In this document: positions 10,693-21,309 of the stretch, piece after piece | Numbering within the stretch: the first letter of the stretch is position 1 | Layout of the letters: each line of letters begins with the position of its first letter | Assembly: GCA_021432635.1 (NCBI GenBank) | Contig: MU270099.1 | Location: 181,319-245,318 of the forward strand | From: Thozetella sp. PMI_491 | Taxonomy: Eukaryota > Ascomycota > Sordariomycetes > Chaetosphaeriales > Chaetosphaeriaceae | Reading direction: 5' to 3' | DNA: 64,000 nucleotides | Position numbers and translations under genes: made by a program | Notes under the pieces: generated by a model | What the model was told of the DNA's origin: nothing | Databases searched by the model: none | What the model saw: only the letters and a program-made list of their open reading frames with translations

Positions 10693-11636
10693 ATGAAGAT
10701 GGCGGGGCTTATCAAAGGCGCCGCATTTATTACAGGGGCAGCATCAGGCGAGTTCGCTACCCTGCGTCGTACATATGCTGTTCATACCTTTATCTTTGTC
10801 CTGACCATCCTGTAGGGATAGGGAAACAGACCGCACTTGCTTTCTCCAGACATGGCGTGCAGAAGCTAGCACTAGCTGACATCAACGGGGCCACCCTGCA
10901 AGAGACAGCCAAGATCCTGAACGACCAGTTCCCTCACGTACAAACGCTATGCCTACAACTGGACGTCTCCAATCTCCAAGAAGTCAAAAAGGCTATCGGA
11001 GAGACAGTCAAAAGGTTTGGACGACTGGATATTGCTGTGAATAATGCCGGAGTTGGTGGAGCCTGGACGAAGACACATGAGATTGACGAAGCCGAGTGGA
11101 AAAATGTATTGGGCATCGATTTGCATGGGGTGTGGAATTGCCAAAGAGAAGAACTGGCTATCATGCTTGATCAGGAGTAAGTGATCTTACCTTGCCTCAC
11201 GCGGGCTACCCATTTCAGCCCAGACGAGACTGACGGCAGACTAAGACACCTTGGTACGCGGGAGGGAAGAGGCGTAATAATCAATGTGGCTTCTATATAC
11301 GGGCTTGTCGGCCCGAGTAGAGACCTGTTCCACACGGCCTACACATCAGCCAAACACGGCGTCATCGGCCTAACCAAAGCCGATGCAAACACGTACGGCC
11401 CCGACGGCATCCGCATCAACGCAGTTTGTCCGGGATATGTCGAGACACCCTTATTGCTGAAGAGCCTGGCCGGGAATCCCAAGTCAGTCATCCACTTAGA
11501 AGTTGAGAATACCGCCTTCAAGAGGCTCGGGAAGCCGGAAGAGATTGCCGATGCGATCACGTTCCTGGCCTCGCCGATGAGTAGTTTCGTACAAGGTGCT
11601 TCTCTGGCTGTAGATGGTGGATTCTCGGCGCGCTGA
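10693..11636 (+). CDS. NAD-dependent short-chain dehydrogenase (classical SDR), three exons
   Basis: Exons are proposed at 10693-10747, 10816-11176 and 11219-11636 (277 aa). Using the acceptor at 11239 instead of 11218 gives 270 aa; both keep frame. Exon 1 (MKMAGLIKGAAFITGAASG) joins exon 2 to restore the cofactor motif TGAASGIG. The only junction that does so uses a GC donor (G|GCGAGT) and the acceptor CTGTAG, i.e. a GC-AG intron of 68 nt with branch CTGAC. Other motifs are ADI (Asp after strand beta-2, favouring NAD), NNAG, the catalytic Ser in NVASIYG, YTSAK, and PG at VCPGYVETP. The C-terminus LAVDGGFSA is typical of the family. It is a cytosolic oxidoreductase of unknown substrate, and all catalytic residues are intact. 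Confidence 0.88.
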
Positions 11637-12648
11637 TATCTTTTGAAGCATTTCCTGCCTACAAAATGTGGGTAGCTTCATGCTTGGATGATAACGGCAG
11701 TTGATAGGACTAAATAGGAAACCATAGGCTGCGCCATCAGCTTGTAGGAAACCAGCTTGGCCTTCGTAAACAAAGTATCTTAAACGTAAGGGCTTTTAGA
11801 CCCGATTCTAAGTCTTATAGGTGTGATCTTCGGTGTTCTGGGCCTCAACCGCGGGTGCGAATGCTCGAGAAGACTAGGTTTGAGGAACACCGATGTCATG
11901 AGGATGGCCGTAGAGTGGTCCGAGGTTCTATCTCAAGCAGGTAACTCTAGATAAAAGCATTTACTTCCCTAGGACTATGAGTTTCGCTCCCGTCGCTCGA
12001 TGTAAAAGAGAAGCATTGTCGCAGTCGGCAAAAGAACATCAGAGAGAGTTGATACGGCACCCATTACTGAGATGCACTGCCATCTTCCCCGCAGTCAAAG
12101 ATAGTCAACGCACCTGTGCTTTGCATGACCCAGATTTATCCAGTTTACATGCTGGAGGACTCTCTTGCATTTGGGGTACACAGCCCAAGTATGACGAGGC
12201 GAATTCTCAGCATGCAAATCCATCACTGCTGAGAGAAAGAAACATCAATGTAAGTCCTAAAGAATAAATAGCATTGGATAATTTGAATACGTGCAAAATA
12301 GAACAACAAGTTTTAATCGGCCTTTATCAGTCCGTACGCGGGGCTCGGCAAGCAGCTTAGCCATGGTGGCTGGCAGGCATGTAATCGAGACAACGGGAAG
12401 CTCTGACGCCTGATCGTAGGTAAAGAAAGATGGGCAAAGCCCCGTAATACCTACTACTAGCTTGACGTCAAAACACAACTTTCCACAAACTTGGATTAAG
12501 ACTTCAGAAAAGATTTTAAAAAGAGATTATATCCTTAGTTATTTATAACCCTTTTAAAAGAATATTCTTTAGCCTAAAAATTCGAGCAGGTTACAGAGGG
12601 AAACCTTTATTTCAAGACGTCATGGCGATAGCTAGCAAAAAAATTAAG
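11637..12648. other. Intergenic, no supported gene
   Basis: Short open frames only (for example 96 codons from 11977 on the plus strand), without domain motifs or a signal peptide. From about 12480 the DNA becomes AT-rich, just before the tRNA gene. Confidence 0.5.
12637..12643 (-). terminator. RNA polymerase III terminator of tRNA-Met
   Basis: A run of seven A on the plus strand (seven T in the transcript strand) begins six bases beyond the tRNA 3' end. Confidence 0.8.
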
Positions 12649-12755
12649 TGTCCCCTGTGAGGCTCGAACTCACGACCTCAGGATCGCTCCTTCCGTTTTC
12701 GGGAAAGTCATATTATATATGAGACCTGCGCGCTAGCCAACTGCGCCAAGGAGAC
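12649..12755 (-). tRNA. tRNA-Met (CAT), elongator type, with a 33-nt intron
   Basis: The acceptor stem pairs GTCTCCT with AGGGGAC, followed by discriminator A. The D-arm contains GCGCAGTTGGCTAGCGC, and the T-arm GTGAG-TTCGAGC-CTCAC contains the B box. The anticodon loop reads CTCATA, with anticodon CAT at 12719-12721. The intron (12685-12717) sits at the canonical position, one base 3' of the anticodon. The T-T mismatch closing the anticodon stem is a known feature of elongator tRNA-Met. The T-arm sequence and variable loop fit elongator rather than initiator tRNA. Confidence 0.95.
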
Positions 12756-13932
12756 TTGGTTAGTCCAATCTTGGTTGGTGGAAGGAGCGACCCGTCTGGC
12801 ATTGATGAAAGCCAATGGGAAGGTACGAAGGATCGTATTTCCTGCAGTACGAGAAATATTGTGTACTCAATTAGGGTGAGATCGGGTTGGTCTAGTGCCG
12901 AGTTGTTTTATGTGCAATTGGGCTACCCCACTTTAAATACACAAGTAACATGTACCTAATGATTCGTGAAAAGCGAAGCAGGGCTAGGGTTAGGGTTACC
13001 CATAGCTGAATGTCAAGAACACCAGCACATATCTTTTTATACCAAACAGTTACATTCAACATGCCCAGATCGATTTTACAGTGCCTAATTATGTATTTTT
13101 ATACTATGTTATACTTTATTTTATGCATAATGGAATCCCCTAGGCTTTTTTACAATCACCTCCATAAAAGATGCATTGCATAACTCTCACAAGACTGAGA
13201 CGGGAAGTGCCGGGCTGGGAGATCCATTTCTACTCAAGTAGCACAGTAGCCTCGTGAGTATCTAGGTCGCCTGTTTTATTTTATCAATTTAACGACTGAG
13301 CACCGAAAACAATTCGGAACCCGACGAACTGATCACGCTTGGTGCAGCCGGGGACAACTCTTATTCTCTTGCGCTACATTACTTGATGGCAGATGGTTTA
13401 GGATAGTCGTGGTTTTGTCGGAGTCAAAGTACAGACCACTGGCGGAGCTTAGGAGCAAAGAGAAACGCGTCCGGTCCTTGGGACTAACACGTCCTATGTT
13501 AAAATTGGTAAAGTCCGCCTGTCTATGAAGAAGCTAACTTGGGAAATCGGTGTGTAGATCCTTGATTTTGCGCAATACAAGTGAATATGCTTATCTTCTT
13601 CGATCGTATCGAAGCCTCTGTGGGCGACATTGGCTGCTTCATCTGCGCCTCTACTGCTGTTGATAGGTCCCTCCAGCCTGCAATCCTTCACAAGCCCAAC
13701 AACAGTTACGTAGACCCTCTGCCCACCCAGGAAATTCTCGTAATTTGAAGTATTTCATTCTCGGAACGCCTCCGTTGGCCTTGATTGCCACCGATGGGAC
13801 TGGCAATCGTACTGCATCGTCACCGAGACGAAACTGAACGAAACGAAACTAACGACAACTTCTTTCTCGCAAATTCCATCTTGCACCACTAGTATCATTA
13901 CGCTTTGTCCCTCTCCCACCGCCCGGACTGCC
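12756..13932. other. Gene-poor stretch with two interstitial telomere-like repeats
   Basis: No coding gene is supported. Two adjacent TTAGGG-type units lie at about 12984-12998. The rest is moderately AT-rich with only short open frames. The 3' end leads into a WSC-domain relic. Confidence 0.5.
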
Positions 13933-14299
13933 CTCGGCTGCTATGTAGAAGACCATGAGTTGCCGATACCAGAATAGGTCATGTGCCCGAACCCAGACAG
14001 AGCCTTGGCTGTTCCGAGCTGTAATAACACTTACTATCTCAACGCATTCGGGTTTGCGGGCGTAGAGAAAGGGGTTTACTGCTGGTGCGGTAACGAGCGA
14101 TCAGACAAGTTGCAATATGCCTTGTGCCGACAGTAGGACGATGCTCTGCGGTGGAGATGGATTCCTGAATGTCTTCAAGGCGGAGAAACATCAAGAACCA
14201 GGCCCTAAAAGCAGCGGCGGTGTCGAAACGACGACCACTAGCGCGGTAGGCGCCACTACTAGCTCGCCTGGCGTGGTGAAGAGGAACGGAACAACGTGA
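13933..14299 (+). pseudogene. Broken WSC-domain gene fragment
   Basis: In one frame the DNA reads LGCYVEDHELPIPE, an in-frame TAG at about 13975, then NNTYYLNAFGFAGVEKGVYC and WCGNE. This matches the central part of a carbohydrate-binding WSC domain (CY..., AGVE, CWCGN). A one-base shift near 14103 moves the frame to SCNMPCADSRTMLCGGDGFL, which is the domain's closing C..PC..D...CGG block. A Ser/Thr-rich linker (GGVETTTTSAVGATTSSPG) follows, as in WSC wall-sensor or secreted proteins. With a stop, a frameshift and no evident start, this is a relic. A sequencing error could explain one lesion but hardly both. Confidence 0.75.
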
Positions 14300-14360
14300 T
14301 AGGTTGCCCGACGGTATAGAATTGTGATCCTGCTACTTCCCTTGGTCTATACGCCCCTAA

Positions 14361-14416
14361 TCTGACCGAAGGTCATTATTACGGCGCCTGAAAAAAAAAT
14401 TAATGACGAAATCGCT
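14361..14416 (+). repeat. 56-bp dispersed repeat, copy 1
   Basis: Positions 14361-14416 match 15921-15976 in 55 of 56 bases; the only difference is A at 14375 versus T at 15935. The unit contains TTACGGCGCC, a run of nine A, and GACGAAATCGCT. The last motif recurs imperfectly some 22 bases further on (GGCGAAATCGCT). The repeat is probably part of a larger dispersed element whose second copy is cut by the assembly gap. Confidence 0.8.
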
Positions 14417-14960
14417 TAAAAATTATGGCGAAATCGCTCTCTTCATGGATTGGCTCACGAGCTTTTTACTCCATTAAAAAGTGGCTCTTCGCGCTGTAAT
14501 TGGCTTAAAAAACTGCTTCCCTGCGCTGCAGCCAACGTAGATTGGCTTAAAAAATTGGCCCCTGGCTTATACAGGGTACAATACTACTTACAGTCTTCAT
14601 GAATTGGCTCACGAGCAGTTTTATCCACTTAATAATGGATCTAGCTTTTACCCCTGGCTTTGGCTAGCTAATCTCGCTACAAGAGCTTTTATATTTCTAC
14701 CCTCGTGGCTCGTTTTTCCTTCTCTTTCCTCCTCTTTTCTCCTTTATCATACTAGCTGGCTGGCTGGGTGGATCGCTGGGTGGATCGCTGGCTGAATGAC
14801 TGGCGTGGCTACAAGTATAGCTATACTGGCTACGCTGGCTAGATCGCTGGCTAGATCGCTGGCTGGAAAAAAAAAAAAATTAAATTAATTTTCAAAATCC
14901 CATACTAAAATTAATTAATTAAAATTAATTAAATTAATACTAAAAATACTAAATTAATTT
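14417..14960. repeat. Low-complexity and minisatellite block
   Basis: Two imperfect copies of a TGGCTCACGAGC-TTTT-ATCCA/TTAA segment occur at about 14452 and 14605. A GGCTGG/GGATCGCT-type minisatellite of about 12-bp units follows at roughly 14752-14870. It is succeeded by an A-run and about 80 bp consisting almost only of A and T (AATTAATTA motifs). No gene is present. This looks like repeat or transposon-derived DNA. Confidence 0.6.
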
Positions 14961-15225
14961 CACAGCCCTGAGTACCGGCGGCTTGATTATACCCGAGTAC
15001 GCCATTTTAGGTTACAGTACGGCTTAGCTGCTCAGCATTTGTGTCAGCCGCGAGCAAAGTGATTCGGCCATAATACAGTCTATAAATATGGTGTCATTAA
15101 CAGGTCGAAATGACTATGGCAGCTGCCGGCCTGCTCTGTATCTGAATTGTTGCCCTCATTCATGAGAAGACTATGTTCAAGCGCACAAGGCAAAGAAAGT
15201 AGAAGCAAATCCTTTAAACTGAGTT

Positions 15226-15890
15226 TCAGTCGGAGAGACTAGCCAGAAGACGTTCAAGCTGTTCGCACCGGTCGCTTCCATCACCGAAGACTTTTCGAGC
15301 ACCCGTAAGACCTACCGTATACAACTCCTTCGCTCGCGCTGTTTGTCCTATATCATCTTTAAGAAGCCCTAGGTTAGTGACAGCATTTCAGAAGGGAACA
15401 CATGTCACAACCGCGTCTTCGCTTAGTGCTCTCTTATAGCCATCCAGCACCCGCTCGTACATAGTCTCAGCCTCTTAGAACTGCACTGCCCTTGGTCTAT
15501 GTAGAGGTTTCCGAGATTGTTGACCGTGTCGAGCGTCGACGTGTGCTCTAGTTCCCAACACATTCTCGTAACCTTGGAGTGCTTGCTCATATAGAGTCTT
15601 AGCCTCCTGGAACCGCCCTTGTTTCTTATAGAGGTTTCTGAGACTGTTGACTGTGTCGAGCGTCGACCTATACCCTAGTTCCCACGCCTTCTCTTTGCCT
15701 TGTAGCCACCATTTATACATAGCCTTGGCCTCCTGGAACCGCCCTTGGCCTGTGTAGAGGTTTCCAAGGTTGTTGCCTATGTCGAGCGTCAACCTATGCT
15801 CTAGTCCCTATGCCTTCTTGAAGCCTTGTAGTGCCCGCCCGTATATAGCCTTAATGGTCTGGTTGCTGCTTATAGATGTGTAATGCAGAG
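15226..15890 (-). pseudogene. Degenerate tetratricopeptide (kinesin-light-chain-type) repeat gene fragment
   Basis: The minus strand encodes about three and a half 42-residue TPR units: NNLGNLYTGQGRFQEAKAMY, then NSLRNLYKKQGRFQEAKTLY, then a third begun with TVNNLGNLYIDQGQ. The frame is lost at about 15480 (a small insertion, and CAG changed to TAA). Another in-frame TGA occurs near 15390. The end, AKELYTVGLTGARKVFG...LERLLASLSD, reaches a natural stop at 15226. Such repeats form the C-terminal sensor of fungal NB-ARC/NACHT-TPR proteins. No nucleotide-binding domain remains upstream; instead the 56-bp repeat and the gap begin. It is a relic. Confidence 0.75.
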
Positions 15891-15920
15891 GGTGGAAATC
15901 GTGCTAGTAGTTAGTGTTTA

Positions 15921-15976
15921 TCTGACCGAAGGTCTTTATTACGGCGCCTGAAAAAAAAATTAATGACGAAATCGCT
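15921..15976 (+). repeat. 56-bp dispersed repeat, copy 2, cut by the assembly gap
   Basis: This is the second copy of the repeat at 14361-14416 (one mismatch). The sequence turns to N at its last shared base, so the assembly broke inside a repeated element. Confidence 0.8.
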
Positions 15977-16876
15977 NNNNNNNNNNNNNNNNNNNNNNNN
16001 NNNNNNNNNNNNNNNNNNNNNNNNNNNNNNNNNNNNNNNNNNNNNNNNNNNNNNNNNNNNNNNNNNNNNNNNNNNNNNNNNNNNNNNNNNNNNNNNNNNN
16101 NNNNNNNNNNNNNNNNNNNNNNNNNNNNNNNNNNNNNNNNNNNNNNNNNNNNNNNNNNNNNNNNNNNNNNNNNNNNNNNNNNNNNNNNNNNNNNNNNNNN
16201 NNNNNNNNNNNNNNNNNNNNNNNNNNNNNNNNNNNNNNNNNNNNNNNNNNNNNNNNNNNNNNNNNNNNNNNNNNNNNNNNNNNNNNNNNNNNNNNNNNNN
16301 NNNNNNNNNNNNNNNNNNNNNNNNNNNNNNNNNNNNNNNNNNNNNNNNNNNNNNNNNNNNNNNNNNNNNNNNNNNNNNNNNNNNNNNNNNNNNNNNNNNN
16401 NNNNNNNNNNNNNNNNNNNNNNNNNNNNNNNNNNNNNNNNNNNNNNNNNNNNNNNNNNNNNNNNNNNNNNNNNNNNNNNNNNNNNNNNNNNNNNNNNNNN
16501 NNNNNNNNNNNNNNNNNNNNNNNNNNNNNNNNNNNNNNNNNNNNNNNNNNNNNNNNNNNNNNNNNNNNNNNNNNNNNNNNNNNNNNNNNNNNNNNNNNNN
16601 NNNNNNNNNNNNNNNNNNNNNNNNNNNNNNNNNNNNNNNNNNNNNNNNNNNNNNNNNNNNNNNNNNNNNNNNNNNNNNNNNNNNNNNNNNNNNNNNNNNN
16701 NNNNNNNNNNNNNNNNNNNNNNNNNNNNNNNNNNNNNNNNNNNNNNNNNNNNNNNNNNNNNNNNNNNNNNNNNNNNNNNNNNNNNNNNNNNNNNNNNNNN
16801 NNNNNNNNNNNNNNNNNNNNNNNNNNNNNNNNNNNNNNNNNNNNNNNNNNNNNNNNNNNNNNNNNNNNNNNNNNNN
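15977..16876. other. Assembly gap, 900 N
   Basis: Exactly 900 undetermined bases. One side is the 56-bp dispersed repeat, the other a near-identical 99-bp ankyrin repeat array. Open frames running through the gap are artefacts. The round length suggests that the true size is unknown or only estimated. Confidence 0.99.
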
Positions 16877-17075
16877 TATCGGGCGTATCGAGAGCAGCGC
16901 CCTTCTCGACCAAGACCCGCACAACAGCCTCGTGGCCGTTCGCAGCAGCATAAAACAGCGGCGTCCGGCCACTCGTATTGGGCGTATTGAGAGCAGCGCC
17001 CTTCTCGACCAAGACCCGCACGGCTTCTCGAAGTCCAAAGTATGCTGCTAGGTGCAGTCCCGTCCAATCCCCGAC
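16877..17075 (-). repeat. 99-bp near-identical ankyrin repeat units at the gap edge
   Basis: The sequence GGGCGTAT(C/T)GAGAGCAGCG and its continuation recurs exactly 99 bases apart (16881 and 16980), i.e. one 33-codon ankyrin unit. More units presumably fill the gap. Confidence 0.85.
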
Positions 17076-19656
17076 GTCAATTACTGCTCGTCCCCATGCC
17101 TCAACCTTATCTTTGCTCTCGACAAGATGGATGACGGCTTGACTCAATTCTTTGACCCCAGTGCCTTCATCACGAGAATGTATGGTCGCTTGACGTGTCA
17201 CACCTTCGCGAACGTGATCTCCCCATTTACGCACCGCGTAACCGTACAGTGATGACTGCAGCGGCTCTTCAGACTCGGCCAACATGGCGGCTACACAGCA
17301 TTCGGCCATTTTGAAGTGTGCGTCCTCGTCACTCTTGATCGAATTTCGCCATGTCTCGGTGGGTTTCGCGCTATCGGTCTGCGTCGGCTGAGACCTCAAA
17401 AACTCTCGAGCCGTCTGATGTATAAAGTAGAGATGACCGTCGTACTCGGTGATGAAGAAGCCGCACTCCTTCTTGAGCCAGGTGCGGAAAGACTTGTCGT
17501 CTGGCTTTAGCGACTTCCTGGACTTCTCATCGTACTTTCCTCTTATTTGGACAGCGATGTTTGCCTCTCTCAGCGTGAGTGGTTGATAGGCAATGTAGAT
17601 AAGATGCAATAGCACCGATACCCGCTCGTGATATTCGGGACTGACGTTGGACAGCAGCTTGTCGTACGCGCCGGGAACGCCTTCCGGCAAGTCATCAAGG
17701 TAACGTCGCCAGTCATTGAGGTCTATTGGCGTCACTTTTTCGAGGAGTTCGAACACAAGTCGCACCCACAGGTATGTTCGTTGGCCAGAACCTTTAGAGA
17801 GGAGCTTCTCCTCGATCAAATCAGCAACAGGATCGCTTAGGTCCCTCTTGTGCACAAGCCTCTTAATCATGTGCTTGAACACTATGTCGATCTCGTCTTG
17901 TAGCATGGCCTTTTCTTTATCTCCTTCCCCTGCGAGCTTCATTGGCTCGTCTGCCCACCCCCGGAACGCCTCGACAATGCTGGGGTATGGACGGCTGGTA
18001 ACGAGAAATCGAATCCGCCTCTTCGTGCGCCGGTGATCCAGAAGAAATTTGACGAGATTCCCCCGGCCTTCCTTACCACATTCATCTAATGCGTCGAAAA
18101 CGCAATAGATGGTCCGGCCCTTAAAGGCTTCGTGGCTGGAGACTGTCTCGAATAGGCTCCACAGCGTGTCGAGTCCTTTGAGCATCTCGTCCGACATGGA
18201 GTTGATCTTCTTGGCGAATTTCGTAACAACTGCATCTTCACACCCCATCAGCAATTGGTATGTGATAGCCCCGAGCCCGTTGGCCAGACTGCTCTGAATC
18301 GCGTTATCCTTGAAGAAAAAGTAACAGACGACTGGCTTGAGGCCTCCTGGTCGTCGCGATGGCAAATCCCGCTCGATCAAGAAACGAGACAAGACCGATT
18401 TCCCGCAACCTGGTTCCGCAGTAACCAAAAGGAGGTCGTTCTGCCTGGATTTGAGCCAGCCTCTGTACTGGGCATGGCCGCGAAACCACTGACAAGTGCC
18501 TGGATGCTTTTCCGGATTCAGGCGCATCTGCTCCAAGTACTTCGTAGTGCTGAACCGAGAGATGAGTTTTGCGAGCTTCTCGTCCATCTCGAACTGCTTA
18601 ACATCCGCAAAGAGCTGTGTCATCTGCCTAACCTCCACCAGGAGATCTTCCGTGTTCTCCGCCATTTGCGACACATGCTCTGTCAACTCGCTTAGCTGAT
18701 ATTGCTGAAAATCTGCGGAGATTCTCTTGTCATGGTCTTTGATAGTTGCCAGTTTCTGTTCCCAGTCAGCGAGTTGAATCATATCTTTGGCCACTCGAAC
18801 GATCGGATGCTCGTCATATGCTCTGCAAGCACACTCCATTTCGAACTGAAGCATGGCTTTGAAGAGCTTGACTGCTTCGGTTGCTGTACTCTCCCGATAC
18901 TTCTTGAACGGGTGGTCTTCTGGCCAATCTGGTTTCATGACAACCTTGGTAAGTGATATAAACCAGTCCATCCGTTCCAGGACGTATTCGAGACCATCCG
19001 CTATGCTTTTCTCTTGCTTGATGGGCTGGACAAGGATCTTTCATTGACCGCGGGTCAGCCCTATACACCATACGGTAAACATGATGGGAGCGTACTGGGA
19101 CGGTAATGCCAATTGCCGACCAAGCGAATGCAGCCGGCGGGCAAGCCTGAAGAGCATCTCCCATCATCTTCCCCATTTTGGAGACCACCATGTCAGCTCC
19201 GTCTGCAGCCTCTTTCCACCATTTTTCTTTTCGATACTTGGCCAGCAGCGGCTTCAGGATCGTGTCTATTCCTTCGACCATCTCTATCTCCTCTAGGCGA
19301 TCGAACTGGTTGGGGGCGTCCTTGGAAATTTGTTCGTCCTCTTTGTTGGACGGATTGGCTTGATGGGTGAGTATCTTGAGGTAGGTTTCGACGAGTTTCT
19401 TGGTTTTATTTTCATATCTCAACTCTCTAAACGCACGGCTCCAGGGGTCAAGACCTGCTGACTTGGTGACGGGCTGACGCTCGTCACCAAATATCTCGGC
19501 CGGGGTTGCGCCCGAGCTGCCACCACTGGAGCCCTTGGTTTTTGATGCTTGGTTGCTGGGTGTCGCCGGCCGGGCAGACGGTTGTTCTCGGTCGCCAGCC
19601 GTCCGACTCTTCGATCTCCAGTGAGGGAGACCCCTACACCAGTTTCGAATACCCAT
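16877..19656 (-). CDS. NACHT-ankyrin NOD-like receptor, 3' end lost in the gap
   Basis: Exon 1 (19096-19656, perhaps from the ATG at 19710) and exon 2 (from 19037 into the gap) are separated by a 58-nt intron 19038-19095. Joining gives GITVP-ILVQPIKQE, the signature of the NACHT N-terminal (NACHT_N, PF17100-like) domain, about residues 70-350. The NACHT NTPase follows: Walker A AEPGCGKS (about 395), Walker B CVFDALDECG, and the sensor motif FLVTSRPYP. Ankyrin repeats begin with DWTGLHLAAYFGLREAVRVL. The last two visible repeats are almost identical 33-residue units (99-bp period), typical of rapidly evolving NLR sensors. This is a cytosolic STAND receptor expected to trigger regulated cell death on non-self recognition. 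No stop or frameshift is seen up to the gap. Confidence 0.88.
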
Positions 19657-19710
19657 GGTGCTCGAGGCGTGCTTGGCGAGATTGCAGGCGGCGAGATTGA
19701 AAGGCAGCAA

Positions 19711-21309
19711 GAGGAGAGAGATGCGGCAGCATCAAGTCCTCTGCGGTTATCGTAGCGCTGCGGCGTGCGGCTGGCCAAACCCCTCAGAGGCGCCCAATGA
19801 GGCCCAAAACAAAACGCCACGGCAGTGCCATTGGCCTGGCCGCGATGCAACACGTGTGAGCTCGGATGCCGTCGCCGGATACCAGTTATTCCGGCTCGAT
19901 TTGACTATTTTGTTGATGACAAGGCAGAACTTGACGGGAACTTTGTGTCAGTTCCAGACCTATATGGTAAATCTCGCGCAATCCTTGAACTAGAAACAGC
20001 GAGTATTCGCGACGAGGTGAGACAGGTCCACTCCGCGTTGCATGCTTGCTCTCCTTCAGAGACGATCGTTTTTTGACAGCTGACGTTCGGGACGGAGTAT
20101 TGGCTCCGGGAAACTTCCGGTTACATTACGGAAGTCTATAGGGGTCGGTGTTGCAAAACCCTTTTAGCGTGTTTTTTTCGGGCTGCTTGAACTAGGAATG
20201 ACCACACAGTACCTGCAATACATTTAGTAATGTACCGCTAACCTCACCACCGACGACAAGCGCCCCCATTCTTTCAGGATCGCATATCGAGAATCTATAG
20301 ATCGCATCGGGTAGTAGATACGACGAGGCCCCCAAGTATCGTAGCCTCGTCTTCACTTGCTTGCCCGTACCATTAAATGACCTTACTATCCATCGAAGCA
20401 GACAGAACGCTCAGCAGCATACTGCTCTCGTGCTCCGCAGTGCTTATGATGCCGTTGTTGAAAGCAAGACCAGCAAAAAGCAACGATACGGACTTCAAGA
20501 TGGTGCTGCAAAGGGGTCTAAGACGGCAATTTCTGGCGGACGCCTCTCGCCTTTTGCTTCTAGATTAAATATATGGTGCCGTCGCACGTCGGCAGCGAAG
20601 GGACAGATGAAGAAGAGGATTAATCCGTGCCACGCACCAGTTTTACTCAGTGCCACACACTTTACCCTACTTTTACGACCTAAGATACGCTATATGCACC
20701 GAAACTGTTTTAGCATCAAAACCGTCGATTTTACACAGTGAAAATGGCCCTTTTTGATGCTGGCCAGATCGGCCACAAAGGTATCCACCAGGGTAAAGAA
20801 GCCGTTGTGGAAGGCAGCCACGGCGGCGGCAGGGCCGGGAGTAGCCTCACGTACTGGAATCTCGGCGAGTGGCCGACGAAGCTAGTCGAGGTGGGAACGT
20901 GGAGCTTCTATAGATACTCTAGATATATGCGACCAGGCCCCAACCTCGCCAAGGGAAGAGGCCAATGCTTAGGTACGATACTTTTCTTATTCGTCGGATC
21001 TTGTGCTCCTTTATTACCCCGACTTGTTCAACCTCAACAGGTTAAGTCGTGACACAGTCAGAAACATACCTAGGTATTAAGCGACAACTAGAGTATTACG
21101 GGAGACAGGTTGCAAGGCTGGCTCTCTCAATTGTATCAATTCTGAGAAGGCTGAGGCAAAGGCTCTCTTCAATGGACTTGTTTTCTCGACTATATATGTT
21201 GCTACTGGTCCCTAGAATTTCTCCAGCCATTCTCTCTATCTCGCTAGTATTCCACATCACACTCCTCAGCTCAATCATTGCGCTACTCCTATACACACTC
21301 ACCGCAATC
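19711..21309. other. Intergenic, no supported gene
   Basis: About 1.6 kb upstream of the NLR. Several open frames of 60-126 codons occur, with no domain motifs. An ORF from 20738 (plus) and an antisense frame over the same DNA have mildly protein-like composition, but I cannot assign either. Confidence 0.45.

Noticed and set aside
4525-11636. Secondary-metabolite gene cluster
   Set aside because: Two regulators and two dehydrogenases are near each other, but no polyketide synthase, peptide synthetase, terpene cyclase or prenyltransferase is present.
15904-17067. Long open frames on both strands spanning the N run
   Set aside because: They are produced by untranslated N bases. Only the real sequence up to 15976 and from 16877 can be interpreted.
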